A stretch of DNA of 64,000 bases from G963676655 sp963676655 (GTDB lineage: Bacteria > Verrucomicrobiota > Lentisphaeria > Victivallales > Victivallaceae): positions 1,612,001 to 1,676,000 of the forward strand of contig CAXXKX010000003.1 in assembly GCA_963676655.2 (NCBI GenBank), written 5' to 3'. Positions 32,298 through 41,481 of this stretch are shown here, piece by piece. Below the pieces are notes generated by a model that was not told where the DNA came from, did no database searches, and saw only the letters and a list, made by a program, of their open reading frames with translations. Every line of letters starts with the position of its first letter. Position 1 is the stretch's first letter. The position numbers and the translations under genes were made by a program.

Positions 32298-33406
32298 AAC
32301 TATGGAACGGTTTACGTGAAAAACGCGACTTCAAGACGGCAATGGGATTTCTGGCGCCTAATTTACTGGGTTTTTTGATCTTTACCTCAGGTCCAGTAAT
32401 ACTTAGCTTGTACATGAGTTTCACCAACTGGAGTTTAAAACCGGCAATCGAGCTGGAATGGGTCGGACTAAGAAACTACAAAGACCTCTTTACAGACGGC
32501 GACTTCTGGTTTTACCTTTACAATACTTTTTATTTTATGTTCGGAATTCCGTTCTCGGTTTGCGGCAGTCTGTTCTTAGCCAACCTTCTGGTCGACCAGA
32601 TGCGAATCAAAGTTGACAGTACCCGGTATACCCTGGCCATGACAACCTTGATTGTCGGAATTCTGACCAGTGGATTCATGGCTATTGTCGGCTGGTATGA
32701 CGCGGCATTACTGGTTGGAATTGTTTTTCTGGCGGCATTCTTCGGGGTTTTATTCGGCTCAGTGACATACCGGACAATGTTCTATATTCCCAGTTTCGCC
32801 TCCGGCGTCGCGACAATTGTTCTGTGGATGCAGATTTTCAATCCGGAGGCGGGTTTGGCCAATAATTTGCTCGAACTGCTTTTCGGTATCGAGGGACCGG
32901 CCTGGCTTACCAGCAGCAAAAACCTTTTAGGCTTTATCCCCCAACCTGCACATTTTAATAACGGCGGATTCGGCCTGGGGGCTCGTGAAGCGATTATGTT
33001 CATGGGATTCTGGATGGGCATCGGCGGCAACAACATGATCTTATACATCGCTTCAATTTCAAATATTCCCGGCAGTCTTTACGAAGCGGCCGACATTGAT
33101 GGAGCCGGGAGTTTCTCCAAGTTCTGGCACATTACCGTGCCATCAGTGGCTCCGACAACTTTCTTTATCACCATCATGGCGACAATCGCCGGTCTTCAGG
33201 GCGGATTTGCCTTTGCCAAGATTATGACACAAGGCGGTCCAGCCGGAATGACGACAACGCTGGCCTACTATATTTACGTTGCCGGTTTTGAAGAATTGAA
33301 GCTGGGATACGCATCAGCGGTTGCCTGGGTAATGTTCGCCATTATCTTCGGGCTTACTTTAATTAACTGGAAATACGGCAACCGGCGTATGGAAAGCGCG
33401 ACATAA
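32294..33406 (+). CDS. ABC sugar permease, MalF-like, with an extra membrane pair
   Basis: 370 residues, about 70 more than usual. N-terminal helix FLAPNLLGFLIFTSGPVIL and the EAA loop EAADIDGAGSFSKFWHITVPSVAP near residue 260 identify a MalF-type permease. The additional length is mostly an inserted helical pair at about residues 112-158 (LAMTTLIVGILTSGFMAIVGWYDAALLVGIVFLAAFF). It starts within the stop of the fusion gene (ATGA). Partner of the next permease. No ATP-binding gene is present in the operon, so an ATPase must come from elsewhere. Confidence 0.9.
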   Translation: MKLWNGLREKRDFKTAMGFLAPNLLGFLIFTSGPVILSLYMSFTNWSLKPAIELEWVGLRNYKDLFTDGDFWFYLYNTFYFMFGIPFSVCGSLFLANLLVDQMRIKVDSTRYTLAMTTLIVGILTSGFMAIVGWYDAALLVGIVFLAAFFGVLFGSVTYRTMFYIPSFASGVATIVLWMQIFNPEAGLANNLLELLFGIEGPAWLTSSKNLLGFIPQPAHFNNGGFGLGAREAIMFMGFWMGIGGNNMILYIASISNIPGSLYEAADIDGAGSFSKFWHITVPSVAPTTFFITIMATIAGLQGGFAFAKIMTQGGPAGMTTTLAYYIYVAGFEELKLGYASAVAWVMFAIIFGLTLINWKYGNRRMESAT

Positions 33407-33421
33407 ACAGGAGCAACTACC

Positions 33422-34300
33422 ATGAAAAACAACTTCAGGCAATCAACAGAATGGCGTGCCGGAATGGCATTTCTTAAATTTTTCTTTGTCACGCTGCTGG
33501 CCGGAACTATGTTCATCCCATTCATCTGGATGGTATGTACCGCATTCAAACCGTCCAGTGAAGTAGAAGAAATTAATTTCATCCCGCACGTGGCTCAGCC
33601 GGAAAACTTTCTCTATGTAACCCGGTTGCTGAAAGAACCGTTTTCCGGCAAATATCTCAATTTGAATCTTTTCAAATGGATTTTCAACAGCGTATTCATC
33701 GCATCATGGGTGACTGCGCTTCAGGTAACCACCAGTTCCCTTGCCGCTTTCGCTTTCAGCCGAATCCAGTGGAAGGGCCGTGATAAAGTTTTTATTCTTT
33801 ATCTTTCCACGATGATGATTCCCGCGATGGTTATGACGATCCCGCGGTTCCAGGTAATGGTATCGATGAACCTGGTCAACACTTATGCCGGGCTGATAAT
33901 TCCAATGGCGTTTTCCGCATTCGGGACATTTATGCTGCGCCAGTTCATGCTGGGGATTCCTCTCAGCTATGACGAAGCGGCGGAAATTGACGGTGCCAGC
34001 TGGCTGCAAATTTATCTCGATGTTATCCTGCCGCTGACCAAGCCCGGCTTGATTACATTGGCAATCTTTACCTTTCTCGGTAATTATCGAAACCTGCTGT
34101 GGGCTCTGGTTATGATAAAATCATCATATCTGCGGACCGTACCAATCGGCTTGCTCTCATTTCAGGGGCAATACAGCAATCAGGTTGAATTGTTGATGGC
34201 GGCGACGGTTATTTGTATTGCTCCGTTGATTGTCATGTTCATCATCCTGCAGAAACGTCTGATTCGCGGAATTAACATCGGCGGCGGCGTTAAAGGGTAA
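33422..34300 (+). CDS. ABC sugar permease, MalG-like
   Basis: 292 residues, normal length. It has six hydrophobic helices and the EAA loop DEAAEIDGASWLQIYLDVILPLTKPGL, which contacts the ATPase. AACAGGAG precedes ATG 33422 closely. It forms the membrane channel with the MalF-like protein and receives sugar from the tethered binding protein. Last gene of the operon, followed by a hairpin at 34369. Confidence 0.93.
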   Translation: MKNNFRQSTEWRAGMAFLKFFFVTLLAGTMFIPFIWMVCTAFKPSSEVEEINFIPHVAQPENFLYVTRLLKEPFSGKYLNLNLFKWIFNSVFIASWVTALQVTTSSLAAFAFSRIQWKGRDKVFILYLSTMMIPAMVMTIPRFQVMVSMNLVNTYAGLIIPMAFSAFGTFMLRQFMLGIPLSYDEAAEIDGASWLQIYLDVILPLTKPGLITLAIFTFLGNYRNLLWALVMIKSSYLRTVPIGLLSFQGQYSNQVELLMAATVICIAPLIVMFIILQKRLIRGINIGGGVKG

Positions 34301-34368
34301 TTACATCAGAAGTAAAGTTATCCGTCAAAATTCATATCGTTTTTAAGCGAAAACATTTAATCTTAAAA

Positions 34369-34396
34369 GAAAGTGACGGAAAAATCCGTCACTTTC
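34369..34396. terminator. Perfect 12-bp hairpin after the ABC operon
   Basis: GAAAGTGACGGA and TCCGTCACTTTC pair around loop AAAA. On the plus strand CCCC follows rather than a U-tract. A T-rich tract follows only in the minus direction (TTTTAAG). It probably terminates or protects the operon's 3' end. Confidence 0.6.
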
Positions 34397-34520
34397 CCCA
34401 AAAAACTCAGCATATTACAATATTCTTGCAATAATTTTAATAATTAGCTGCTGTGAATTTTATTTACACTTATGCAATGATAGATAATGTTAAAAATTTC
34501 TCTTTTTTCTATTAAGGGGG

Positions 34521-34549
34521 TTGACATATTAGCTATTTAGCTATATAGT
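34521..34549 (+). promoter_or_regulatory. Promoter of the arsR-like gene
   Basis: TTGACA (34521-34526), a 17-base spacer, TATAGT (34544-34549), about 25 bases before the gene start. The -10 box lies inside operator 1. Confidence 0.75.
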
Positions 34550-34554
34550 TAAAT
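34535..34554 (+). promoter_or_regulatory. ArsR-type operator 1
   Basis: ATTTAGCTATATAGTTAAAT, a palindrome with one mismatched pair, covering the -10 box. It matches operator 2 at 34915 in 18 of 20 positions. Confidence 0.8.
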
Positions 34555-34578
34555 AACAAATAACCATGAAAGAATATC

Positions 34579-34866
34579 ATGTATCAAGACGAGTTACAAA
34601 GGTTGCAGGCAAAGGCTGAAAGATTCAAGGCGCTATCTCATCCAACGAGGATTTTCATTATAGAGAAACTGATAGAAAGAGAGCATTGCGTCAATGAATT
34701 AACCGCAATGATCGGGGTGGAAATGCCGACAATATCCAAACATTTGTCAATTTTGAAAAATGTCGGGCTTATCGCATCGAGAAAAGATCGAAACAATGTG
34801 TTCTATCGTTTAAACTGTAGTTGTGTGATTGATACCCTTAACTGCATTAATTCAGTGGAGGAATAA
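34579..34866 (+). CDS. ArsR-family winged-helix repressor, likely thiol-responsive
   Basis: 95 residues. Typical ArsR fold: FKALSHPTRIFIIEKLIE, recognition helix MPTISKHLSILKNVGLIASRKDRNNVFYRL. Cys residues are at 37 (EHCVNEL), 80, 82 and 89. There is no CVC metal pair, which argues against a classical arsenite or cadmium site. Cys37 plus a C-terminal-helix Cys recalls persulfide sensors of the BigR/SqrR type. That idea is supported by the CoA-disulfide reductase-rhodanese gene it appears to control through a shared operator, but the effector is inference. Confidence 0.85.
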   Translation: MYQDELQRLQAKAERFKALSHPTRIFIIEKLIEREHCVNELTAMIGVEMPTISKHLSILKNVGLIASRKDRNNVFYRLNCSCVIDTLNCINSVEE

Positions 34867-34879
34867 GAAAAACGCTATT

Positions 34880-34909
34880 TTGTCATTAGTTTTATTTTTA
34901 CCCTATAAT
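34880..34909 (+). promoter_or_regulatory. Promoter of the CoA-disulfide reductase gene
   Basis: TTGTCA (34880-34885), an 18-base spacer, TATAAT (34904-34909). The operator follows directly at the transcription start. Confidence 0.7.
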
Positions 34910-34914
34910 TAGCA

Positions 34915-34934
34915 ATTTAGTTAAATAGTTAAAT
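34915..34934 (+). promoter_or_regulatory. ArsR-type operator 2
   Basis: ATTTAGTTAAATAGTTAAAT, 18 of 20 identical to operator 1. The flanks extend the symmetry (GCAATTTA and TAAATTGC). Located just after the -10 box. Confidence 0.8.
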
Positions 34935-35198
34935 TGCAAATATATTAAAAACTTACAAAGCTATATAAAAACATACATCATGGAGGAAAACATAAAAAAT
35001 AATTAGATATCATAGTCTTTCGCAGTTTCTGAACTCATCAATAATAAAGAATTGTTGATTTGTGATAGCAAGTTACGGTTCTCATGGGATATTTTGATGC
35101 CCGAGTTAAACAATCCCGCGTAGAAAAAAGCAGAATTACTTTTAAATAAACGAAATATCTCTATTCAAATAAAAAACATAAAATATTGGAGGCAAATA

Positions 35199-36875
35199 AT
35201 GAAAGTAATTGTAATCGGCGGAGTTGCCGCAGGTCCTAAAGCAGCATCCAAAATAATCAGGAATAATCCTGAAGCAGAAGTAACTATTATCGAGAAAGGA
35301 GAATTCCTTTCATATGCAGGCTGCGGGTTGCCCTACTACATCTCTGGAGAAGTGAAAGAGCAGAAGGAACTCATGGCAACTCCGATTGGGACCGTTCGCG
35401 ACAGCACGTTTTTCCATAATGTAAAAAATGTCAAAGTGCTTAATCATACAGAAGTGACATCTATCAACACGAGCAAAAAAAGCGTAAGCGTCTTAAAAGA
35501 AGACGGAACGTCATCTGAGTTGGTCTATGACAAACTGGTACTGGCTGTAGGAGCAGTTCCTTTGATTCCGCCACTGCCGGGAATTAAGCTTAAAAATATT
35601 TTTACCCTGCACGGGGTAGAAGATGCTGAAGGGATAAAGAGTCTGGTCTCAGACAGCAAGGCCATCGATACAGTAATCATTGGAGGCGGCCTGATTGGAG
35701 TTGAAATGGCTGAAGCCTTGAGCAAGCATGGCTGTAGAGTCAGCATTGTTGAAATGCAGGACCAGATACTGCCAATGTTTGATCCGGAAATGGCTGCCCT
35801 AATGGAAAAATATTTCGAAGAAAAAGGAATCAAGATCCTGACCGGAACCAAAGTCCTCGGGTTTGAGGGGCGTGACACGGTGGAAAAAGTATTGACCACG
35901 CATAACGCGATAAGTGCGGATATGGTCATCATGTCCGTCGGGGTCCGGCCAAATACCGCGTTAGCGCAAGGCTGCGGGGTAGACATCGGCAGCACCGGAG
36001 CAATCCATGTAAATGAAAAAATGCAGACCTCCGTTGTTGACGTATATGCAGTCGGTGATTGTGCGGAGACAACCCACCTGGTCACCGGTAAGCAGGTTTA
36101 TATTCCTCTCGGTTCAACCGCCAATAAACAAGGCAGAGTCGTCGCCAATAATATCTGCGGAATCAAGGATTCATTTCCCGGTGTGTTGGGATCGACAACC
36201 TGTAAGTTCTTCGACTTCAACATCGGCAAAACCGGGCTTAGCGAAAAAGAAGCGAAAGCGGTCGGCTTTGATGCGGTAACCTGTCTTGCCCCTTCTCCTG
36301 ACCGCGCTCATTTTATGCCGGAGGCGAAATTATTATATTTAAAAATGATCGCTGACAGAAAGACCCGAAAACTACTTGGTCTGCAGGCGGCCGGCCCCGG
36401 CTGCGGGGATAAAAGGATAGATACTGCTGCCGCATCGATATCGGCAGGAATGACCGTGGACCAAGTTGCAAATCTCGACCTGTGCTATGCTCCTCCTTAC
36501 GCTCCGGCGATGGATAACTTCATTGTCGCGGCAAATATCATCAGGAACAAACTTGACGGCCTGATGGAAGGCATAACCCCGACTGAGGTGAAAGCCAAAG
36601 TCGACGCAGGAGAAGACTGCCTGCTGCTGGACGTCAGATCGCCCCAGGAAGTCGCTGCAATGAAAATTGAATCAAGTTTAAATATCCCTCTTGGTAAACT
36701 GCGCTCCCGGATAAATGAATTGGAAAATTACAAAACACGGGAAGTAATTGTTTTCTGTAAAATATCATTGCGTGGTTATGAGGCGGCTATAATACTAAAA
36801 TCCCGGGGTTTCAAAAATGTAAAAGTAATGGATGGTGGCATCCTGATGTGGCCGTATACGGGAAGACGTCAATAA
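35199..36875 (+). CDS. CoA-disulfide reductase fused to rhodanese
   Basis: 558 residues. N-terminal FAD site VIGGVAAGPKAASK, active Cys42 in SYAGCGLPYY as in CoA-disulfide reductases, NAD site VIIGGGLIGVEMAEAL, and FAD-binding YAVGDCAE. From about residue 465 there is a rhodanese domain with DVRSPQEV and active Cys520 in FCKISLRG. Such fusions reduce CoA-disulfide, CoA-persulfide or polysulfide in the cytoplasm. It seems to be governed by the upstream ArsR-type repressor. TTGGAGG precedes ATG 35199. Confidence 0.92.
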   Translation: MKVIVIGGVAAGPKAASKIIRNNPEAEVTIIEKGEFLSYAGCGLPYYISGEVKEQKELMATPIGTVRDSTFFHNVKNVKVLNHTEVTSINTSKKSVSVLKEDGTSSELVYDKLVLAVGAVPLIPPLPGIKLKNIFTLHGVEDAEGIKSLVSDSKAIDTVIIGGGLIGVEMAEALSKHGCRVSIVEMQDQILPMFDPEMAALMEKYFEEKGIKILTGTKVLGFEGRDTVEKVLTTHNAISADMVIMSVGVRPNTALAQGCGVDIGSTGAIHVNEKMQTSVVDVYAVGDCAETTHLVTGKQVYIPLGSTANKQGRVVANNICGIKDSFPGVLGSTTCKFFDFNIGKTGLSEKEAKAVGFDAVTCLAPSPDRAHFMPEAKLLYLKMIADRKTRKLLGLQAAGPGCGDKRIDTAAASISAGMTVDQVANLDLCYAPPYAPAMDNFIVAANIIRNKLDGLMEGITPTEVKAKVDAGEDCLLLDVRSPQEVAAMKIESSLNIPLGKLRSRINELENYKTREVIVFCKISLRGYEAAIILKSRGFKNVKVMDGGILMWPYTGRRQ

Positions 36876-36924
36876 GAGATGCCGGAACAAAGTAAATGTG
36901 AATATTACATTTGAAAGAAATATC

Positions 36925-38295
36925 ATGAATATTCCTGCAAAAAAAAGCATAAAAACTAGCGTGAAATCCGTCTCGACTAATAAATTGGCACAGACAAATT
37001 CATCGTCGGCAAAAAACTCTGGTCAGAAGTTTTCGCGGCCGGCTTTGGTAATCGCTTTGCTTATGATTGGAGCCTTCCTTGCCGGATGCGGTCCTGAAGA
37101 AAAAAAAGGAAAGAAGGTAAAGCAGAAAAGCGTTAAAGCAGCCAAAGTAATAAAAGGCTTTATCGATGAATCAATTAAAACCACCGGAGATGTTGTTGCG
37201 GTCAATACCGTTACTTTACGAGCTGCGGTTGAAGGCCCGATCAAGTATTGTCCGTGGCGTGAAGGCGACAAGGTAAAGAAAGATCAGAAGGTCATAGAAA
37301 TACACCGTCCGTTGTACCAGAAGGAACTGGCGGTGGCCAGGGCTGAGCTGGAAGTCAAGAAGGCGATCCTCAATGATCTTGTTGTTGGCCCGCGTCCTGA
37401 AGAGATCGCTATGGCCAGAGAACAACTCACCCATTGGGAGAACAGCGCCAAGTTCGCAAAAGTGGATTGGGACCGGTTGAGCAAGCTGGCCACGAAAAAG
37501 GTTGTTTCCGCACAGGAAAAAGAAAAAGCCTATGTTAATTATACAAAGAGCAAAAGCGAGTATGAAAGTGCGAAAGAAAAGTTGAAAATGCTTGAAGAGG
37601 GAACGAAAGAAACGGAACTCATTATCGCTCGCACCGCAGTCAAAAAAGCCGCGGCGAATGTTGAACTGGCTCAAGCTAAGGTTGACGAATGTATTATAAA
37701 AGCTCCGTTTTCCGGAATTATTACCAGTGTTTATGTGCGCCCCGGAGACCTGACACATTTGAGTTCTCCCCGGATGCCGTTGCTGAAAATAATAGATCCG
37801 ACTTCTCTGGTCGTACGTGCCGGGTTGCCGGAAAGCCGGGCCGCATTCATGACCAAAGGGACAAAGGTCACAGTAGAACTTGATGCGTATCCAGGAAGAA
37901 AATTCAATGCGGTTATCGAACGGATACATCCCAGAATTGAATGGAATTCACGGACCCGGATTATCGAAGCCAGAATTGTTGATAAAATCGAATTACTCCC
38001 GCGTATGTTTGCCAGAATTTCCGTTCAGGGGAAAAAATTCGACGATGCGGTGCTTGTCCCGGACTCCGCGATTATCACTACTCCGCGAGGTTATCACGTA
38101 ATTTTCATACTGGAAAATGGCCGGGCTAAAATGAGAAAAGTTAAAATCGGCATTGAAAAAGGAAAACTCGTGCAAATTATTTCCGGAATCAAGGCAGGAG
38201 ACATGGCCATTACAGCCGGGAACCTGAATTTAAAAGACGGCGCTCCCGTCATAGCAATAAATCAAAAGACTAAATCCGACGGAAAGAAAAAATGA
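36925..38295 (+). CDS. RND efflux periplasmic adaptor lipoprotein
   Basis: About 456 residues (465 if GTG 36898 is used). ATG 36925 has GAAAG 8 bases upstream; the GTG has a poorer site. Features: Ser/Thr/Lys-rich N-tail unusually long for a signal (about 45 residues), hydrophobic segment ending AFLAGC (lipobox), biotinyl-lipoyl half-motifs (RAAVEGPIKYCPWREGDKVKKDQKV and IKAPFSGIITSVYVRPGDLT), a long coiled-coil hairpin (about 130-250), and a beta-barrel with a membrane-proximal domain. It links the RND pump encoded next (4-base overlap) to an outer-membrane channel. No TolC-like gene is in this cluster. Confidence 0.88.
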   Translation: MNIPAKKSIKTSVKSVSTNKLAQTNSSSAKNSGQKFSRPALVIALLMIGAFLAGCGPEEKKGKKVKQKSVKAAKVIKGFIDESIKTTGDVVAVNTVTLRAAVEGPIKYCPWREGDKVKKDQKVIEIHRPLYQKELAVARAELEVKKAILNDLVVGPRPEEIAMAREQLTHWENSAKFAKVDWDRLSKLATKKVVSAQEKEKAYVNYTKSKSEYESAKEKLKMLEEGTKETELIIARTAVKKAAANVELAQAKVDECIIKAPFSGIITSVYVRPGDLTHLSSPRMPLLKIIDPTSLVVRAGLPESRAAFMTKGTKVTVELDAYPGRKFNAVIERIHPRIEWNSRTRIIEARIVDKIELLPRMFARISVQGKKFDDAVLVPDSAIITTPRGYHVIFILENGRAKMRKVKIGIEKGKLVQIISGIKAGDMAITAGNLNLKDGAPVIAINQKTKSDGKKK

Positions 38296-41200
38296 AAATC
38301 ACGGAACTATCGCTGAAACGTCCGGTTGCGGTAACCGTACTGGTTGTAGCAACCTTTTTTACCGGCCTTTTCAGTCTAAGCAAGCTCGACGTCAACTATC
38401 TGCCGGATATATCTTATCCGATGGTCAAAATTCATGTCTGGTGGCGCGGGGCAACGGCGGATGACATTGAAACGAATGTAGCGGACCCGCTGGAGGAAAT
38501 CATTGCCACAGTGGACGGCCTGGATTATCTGGAATCTTCCAGTATCGAAGGCATGTATACTTTATTGATTAATTTTTCCTATGACGTGGAAGTGGAAGTA
38601 GCATTTCAGGATGTCGTCGCGGCAATGGGCCGGGTCACAAAGAAGTTGCCGAAAGATATGGAACCACCCGTTGTAATTAAGGCCGATCCTTCGCAACTGC
38701 CGGTTATCGAGGTAATGATCACCTCCGAAAAACACGACTTGGTCTGGCTGCGCGAATGGGCCGAAAACTGGCTGATCGACCGCCTGGCCACCGTTAAAGG
38801 AACCGCCGGGGCAGAAATCGTGGGCGGCATGGAACGTGAAATTCGTATTCACCTGGATACCGAACGGCTCCAGGCATATAAACTTTCCCCGTCCCAGGTG
38901 ACAAAGGCGCTTTATGAAGAAAACCGGGAAATTTTTGCCGGCCGCGTCACGATAGAACCCCGGGAAATCATCGCACGGACTATGGGCGAATTTGAAAATC
39001 TTGATGAAATTAAAAACGTCGTGGTTGCTCTCGGCCCGAACAAAGAAAAAATATACATTAAAGATATCGCCACCGTTGAGGATTCGCATGAAGAAATGCG
39101 AGTTCAAACTTATTTTCAGGGCAAGCCCTGCGTGGAATTCAAAGTTCTCAAGCAATATGCCGCAAACGCCGTCTCCGTTGCCGACGGGATCAAGGAACGC
39201 TTGAAAGAACTCAAGAAAGAAGGCGGCATCCCGAAAGATATCAATTTTGGTTTTGTCGAGGATGAAAGCATTTACGTTATGGGGGCAATCCACAGCGTTG
39301 AAAGCTCCGCGATCATCTCTGCCATTCTGGTGATCATCGTCATCTATCTTTTCCTGGGAAGGTGGCGGCAGGTTATCGTTATGGTCGTGGCGCTCCCGGT
39401 TACTTTACTGGCAAATTTCGCATTGATGAAAGCATTCAATTTTTCTATTAACGTCTTTTCACTTGGCGGTCTGGTTGTCGCGCTCGGGGTGATTCTGGAT
39501 AACTCGATTGTGGTGCTGGAAAACATAACCCGCTTGAAAGCGGAAGGCGACAAGGCATATGCCCTGCGTGGAACAAACGAAGTAGGCACTGCGATCATTG
39601 CATCGACCCTGGCTTTTCTGGCAATCTTTTTGCCTTTTGTTTTCGTTCCCGGCATGTCGGCCATACTGTTTAAGGAACTTGTTCTGGTTGTTGCCGGAGT
39701 CGTTGTGATTTCGCTGCTGGTGGCAATAACCCTGACCCCGCTTTTAACTGACCGTCTGCTGAGAAAAGAAAAAGAAACAAATGTTTCCGGACTGGTCAGG
39801 AAATTTGACAACGCAATAAATACCGGCATTAAAGGATACAGGAAAGTCCTTGATCTCTGTGTAAAATACCGGATCCTGGTCGTCGCGACAGCGTTCTGTC
39901 TGTTAGGCGTTGGAATCGTCATGGCGGCTATTGCCGGGTCCCAGTTTCTTCCCAAACTTGATGATGGACGCGTCATGGTCAAGCTGAAAATGCCCAGCGG
40001 AACCTCCGTCGGCGAAGTGGACCGCATTCTCGGTGAAGTCGAAAATGAAATTAAGGATTTCCCGGAAGTGGAAAGCGTCTTCAGGCTTTCAGGCGGCCGG
40101 GTATTCGGGCTCTACACGCTTGAGGTCGGCAACGAGGGGAATTTGAATATCCAGCTTGTTCCCCGAAGCAAACGAAAAATATCCACGGGACAATTCATCA
40201 AAAAGATCAGACCTCTTGTGACTAAAATACAAGCTCGTGAACCCGGCTCCAAGCTGCCGGTGAAAGCAAGACCGATAAAAGGCCTGAGGAAAGTCGGCGA
40301 ACAAGATATCGAGGTTAACATCAAAGGCAGTGACGCAGTGTTGCTCTATGAATTCGCGGAACGCCTGGCGGCGAAAATGAGCAAGACCCCCGGTCTTTCC
40401 GGCGTCAATATTTCAATGGATATGACGAAACCGGAATATCGAATCAACATCGACCGGGCCAGGGCTTCCGCCATGGGAATTTCCGTCGATAAAGTAGCCG
40501 GAACCATGCGTACCATGGTCCAGGGAAAAGTCGGGACGCTATTTCGTGAAGGCTCGGAATATTACCCTATTCGGGTGATGGTTCCGGAAGTTAGTATATC
40601 CAACAAAACCGATCTGGAAAACCTGATTATCGACACCAGGAACGGTGAACCAATATATTTGAAAGACATTGCCGATATTCGCCGTGGAGTGGGTCCGGTG
40701 GAAATTTCCCGCGAAGACCAGATCATGCGCGTGATCGTCCGGGCCGACGCCTCCAGTACCAGCGTCGGAGAAGGAATTGAGCTGGCACATAAAGCCGCAA
40801 TGGACCTTAAACCGCCTGCCGGAGTCGAGGTAAGCATGGGTAGCGAAGCGCGTTTTATGGCCGAAAGCAGAAACGTCATGACACTGATTATCGGATTTGC
40901 GGCGCTTTTCGCTTATGTAATACTGGCAATACAGTTTGAATCATTCCTGCTTCCGTTACTGATAATGTTCAATGTGCCTTTGACTCTGACCGGCGTGTTC
41001 CTGGCCTTGTTCATAACCGGAAAGCCGATAGATGTAACGGTTCAGATCGGGGTGCTGGTTATGATGGGCGGAATAACTTCGCAAGGAGTGGTTTTGTTAA
41101 GTTCAGCTGAACAGTACCGCCAGAAAGGATTAGCAGCCCTGGAAGCGATTCAGCAGGCCGCCCCTCTACGCATCAGGCCGATCCTGATGACCCAATTCAC

Positions 41201-41363
41201 TACGGTACTCGGTCTTTTTCCGCTGGCGCTCAACCTGGGCGAAGGCGGCGATATGCTGGTGGCAATGGCCATCGCCGTTATTGGCGGACTAATATATTCG
41301 TTAGTCCTGACTTTGCTTTTCCTGCCGGCGGCCTATACGCTGGTTTACAGAAAAACCAAATAA
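38292..41363 (+). CDS. RND-family efflux pump (AcrB/MdtB-like)
   Basis: 1023 residues, typical size. N-terminal helix RPVAVTVLVVATFFTGLFSL then YPMVKIHVWWRGATADDIETNVADPLEEIIATVDGLDYLESSS. The TM4 proton-relay region GGLVVALGVILDNSIVVLENI carries one Asp, whereas AcrB has the pair GLLVDDAIV, so the DD motif reads LD-N. Two large periplasmic loops and 12 membrane helices are expected. Exports small molecules using the proton gradient; the substrate is unknown. Genetic coupling to the adaptor is strong (ATGA overlap). Confidence 0.93.
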   Translation: MKITELSLKRPVAVTVLVVATFFTGLFSLSKLDVNYLPDISYPMVKIHVWWRGATADDIETNVADPLEEIIATVDGLDYLESSSIEGMYTLLINFSYDVEVEVAFQDVVAAMGRVTKKLPKDMEPPVVIKADPSQLPVIEVMITSEKHDLVWLREWAENWLIDRLATVKGTAGAEIVGGMEREIRIHLDTERLQAYKLSPSQVTKALYEENREIFAGRVTIEPREIIARTMGEFENLDEIKNVVVALGPNKEKIYIKDIATVEDSHEEMRVQTYFQGKPCVEFKVLKQYAANAVSVADGIKERLKELKKEGGIPKDINFGFVEDESIYVMGAIHSVESSAIISAILVIIVIYLFLGRWRQVIVMVVALPVTLLANFALMKAFNFSINVFSLGGLVVALGVILDNSIVVLENITRLKAEGDKAYALRGTNEVGTAIIASTLAFLAIFLPFVFVPGMSAILFKELVLVVAGVVVISLLVAITLTPLLTDRLLRKEKETNVSGLVRKFDNAINTGIKGYRKVLDLCVKYRILVVATAFCLLGVGIVMAAIAGSQFLPKLDDGRVMVKLKMPSGTSVGEVDRILGEVENEIKDFPEVESVFRLSGGRVFGLYTLEVGNEGNLNIQLVPRSKRKISTGQFIKKIRPLVTKIQAREPGSKLPVKARPIKGLRKVGEQDIEVNIKGSDAVLLYEFAERLAAKMSKTPGLSGVNISMDMTKPEYRINIDRARASAMGISVDKVAGTMRTMVQGKVGTLFREGSEYYPIRVMVPEVSISNKTDLENLIIDTRNGEPIYLKDIADIRRGVGPVEISREDQIMRVIVRADASSTSVGEGIELAHKAAMDLKPPAGVEVSMGSEARFMAESRNVMTLIIGFAALFAYVILAIQFESFLLPLLIMFNVPLTLTGVFLALFITGKPIDVTVQIGVLVMMGGITSQGVVLLSSAEQYRQKGLAALEAIQQAAPLRIRPILMTQFTTVLGLFPLALNLGEGGDMLVAMAIAVIGGLIYSLVLTLLFLPAAYTLVYRKTK

Positions 41364-41481
41364 TAGCTAAGGAGCGGTGAATAAATTAACTTGACAATTT
41401 GCCGGAAAAGATCGTGATTTTGATTTTCGAGAATCGGATAAATGTCAAGGTTATTTCTGAACGGCACCCAAGGAGTGAAAA

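Larger units (their letters stand above)
34301..34578. other. Intergenic region between the sugar ABC operon and the arsR-like gene
   Basis: Contains a 12-bp hairpin (34369-34396) and the arsR promoter/operator (34521-34554). Nothing else recognised. Confidence 0.6.
34867..35198. other. Intergenic region before the CoA-disulfide reductase gene
   Basis: Holds the second promoter and operator (34880-34934). The remaining 260-base leader includes GGAGG followed by an 8-codon frame (34983-35009) that may be a relic of a lost gene start. Otherwise no gene or clear structure is seen. AAAATATTGGAGGC is the ribosome-binding region of the reductase gene. Confidence 0.55.

Noticed and set aside
34983..35009. 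Eight-codon frame after GGAGG as a leader peptide gene
   Set aside because: No regulatory codons or adjacent attenuator hairpin seen; reported only as a possible relic.
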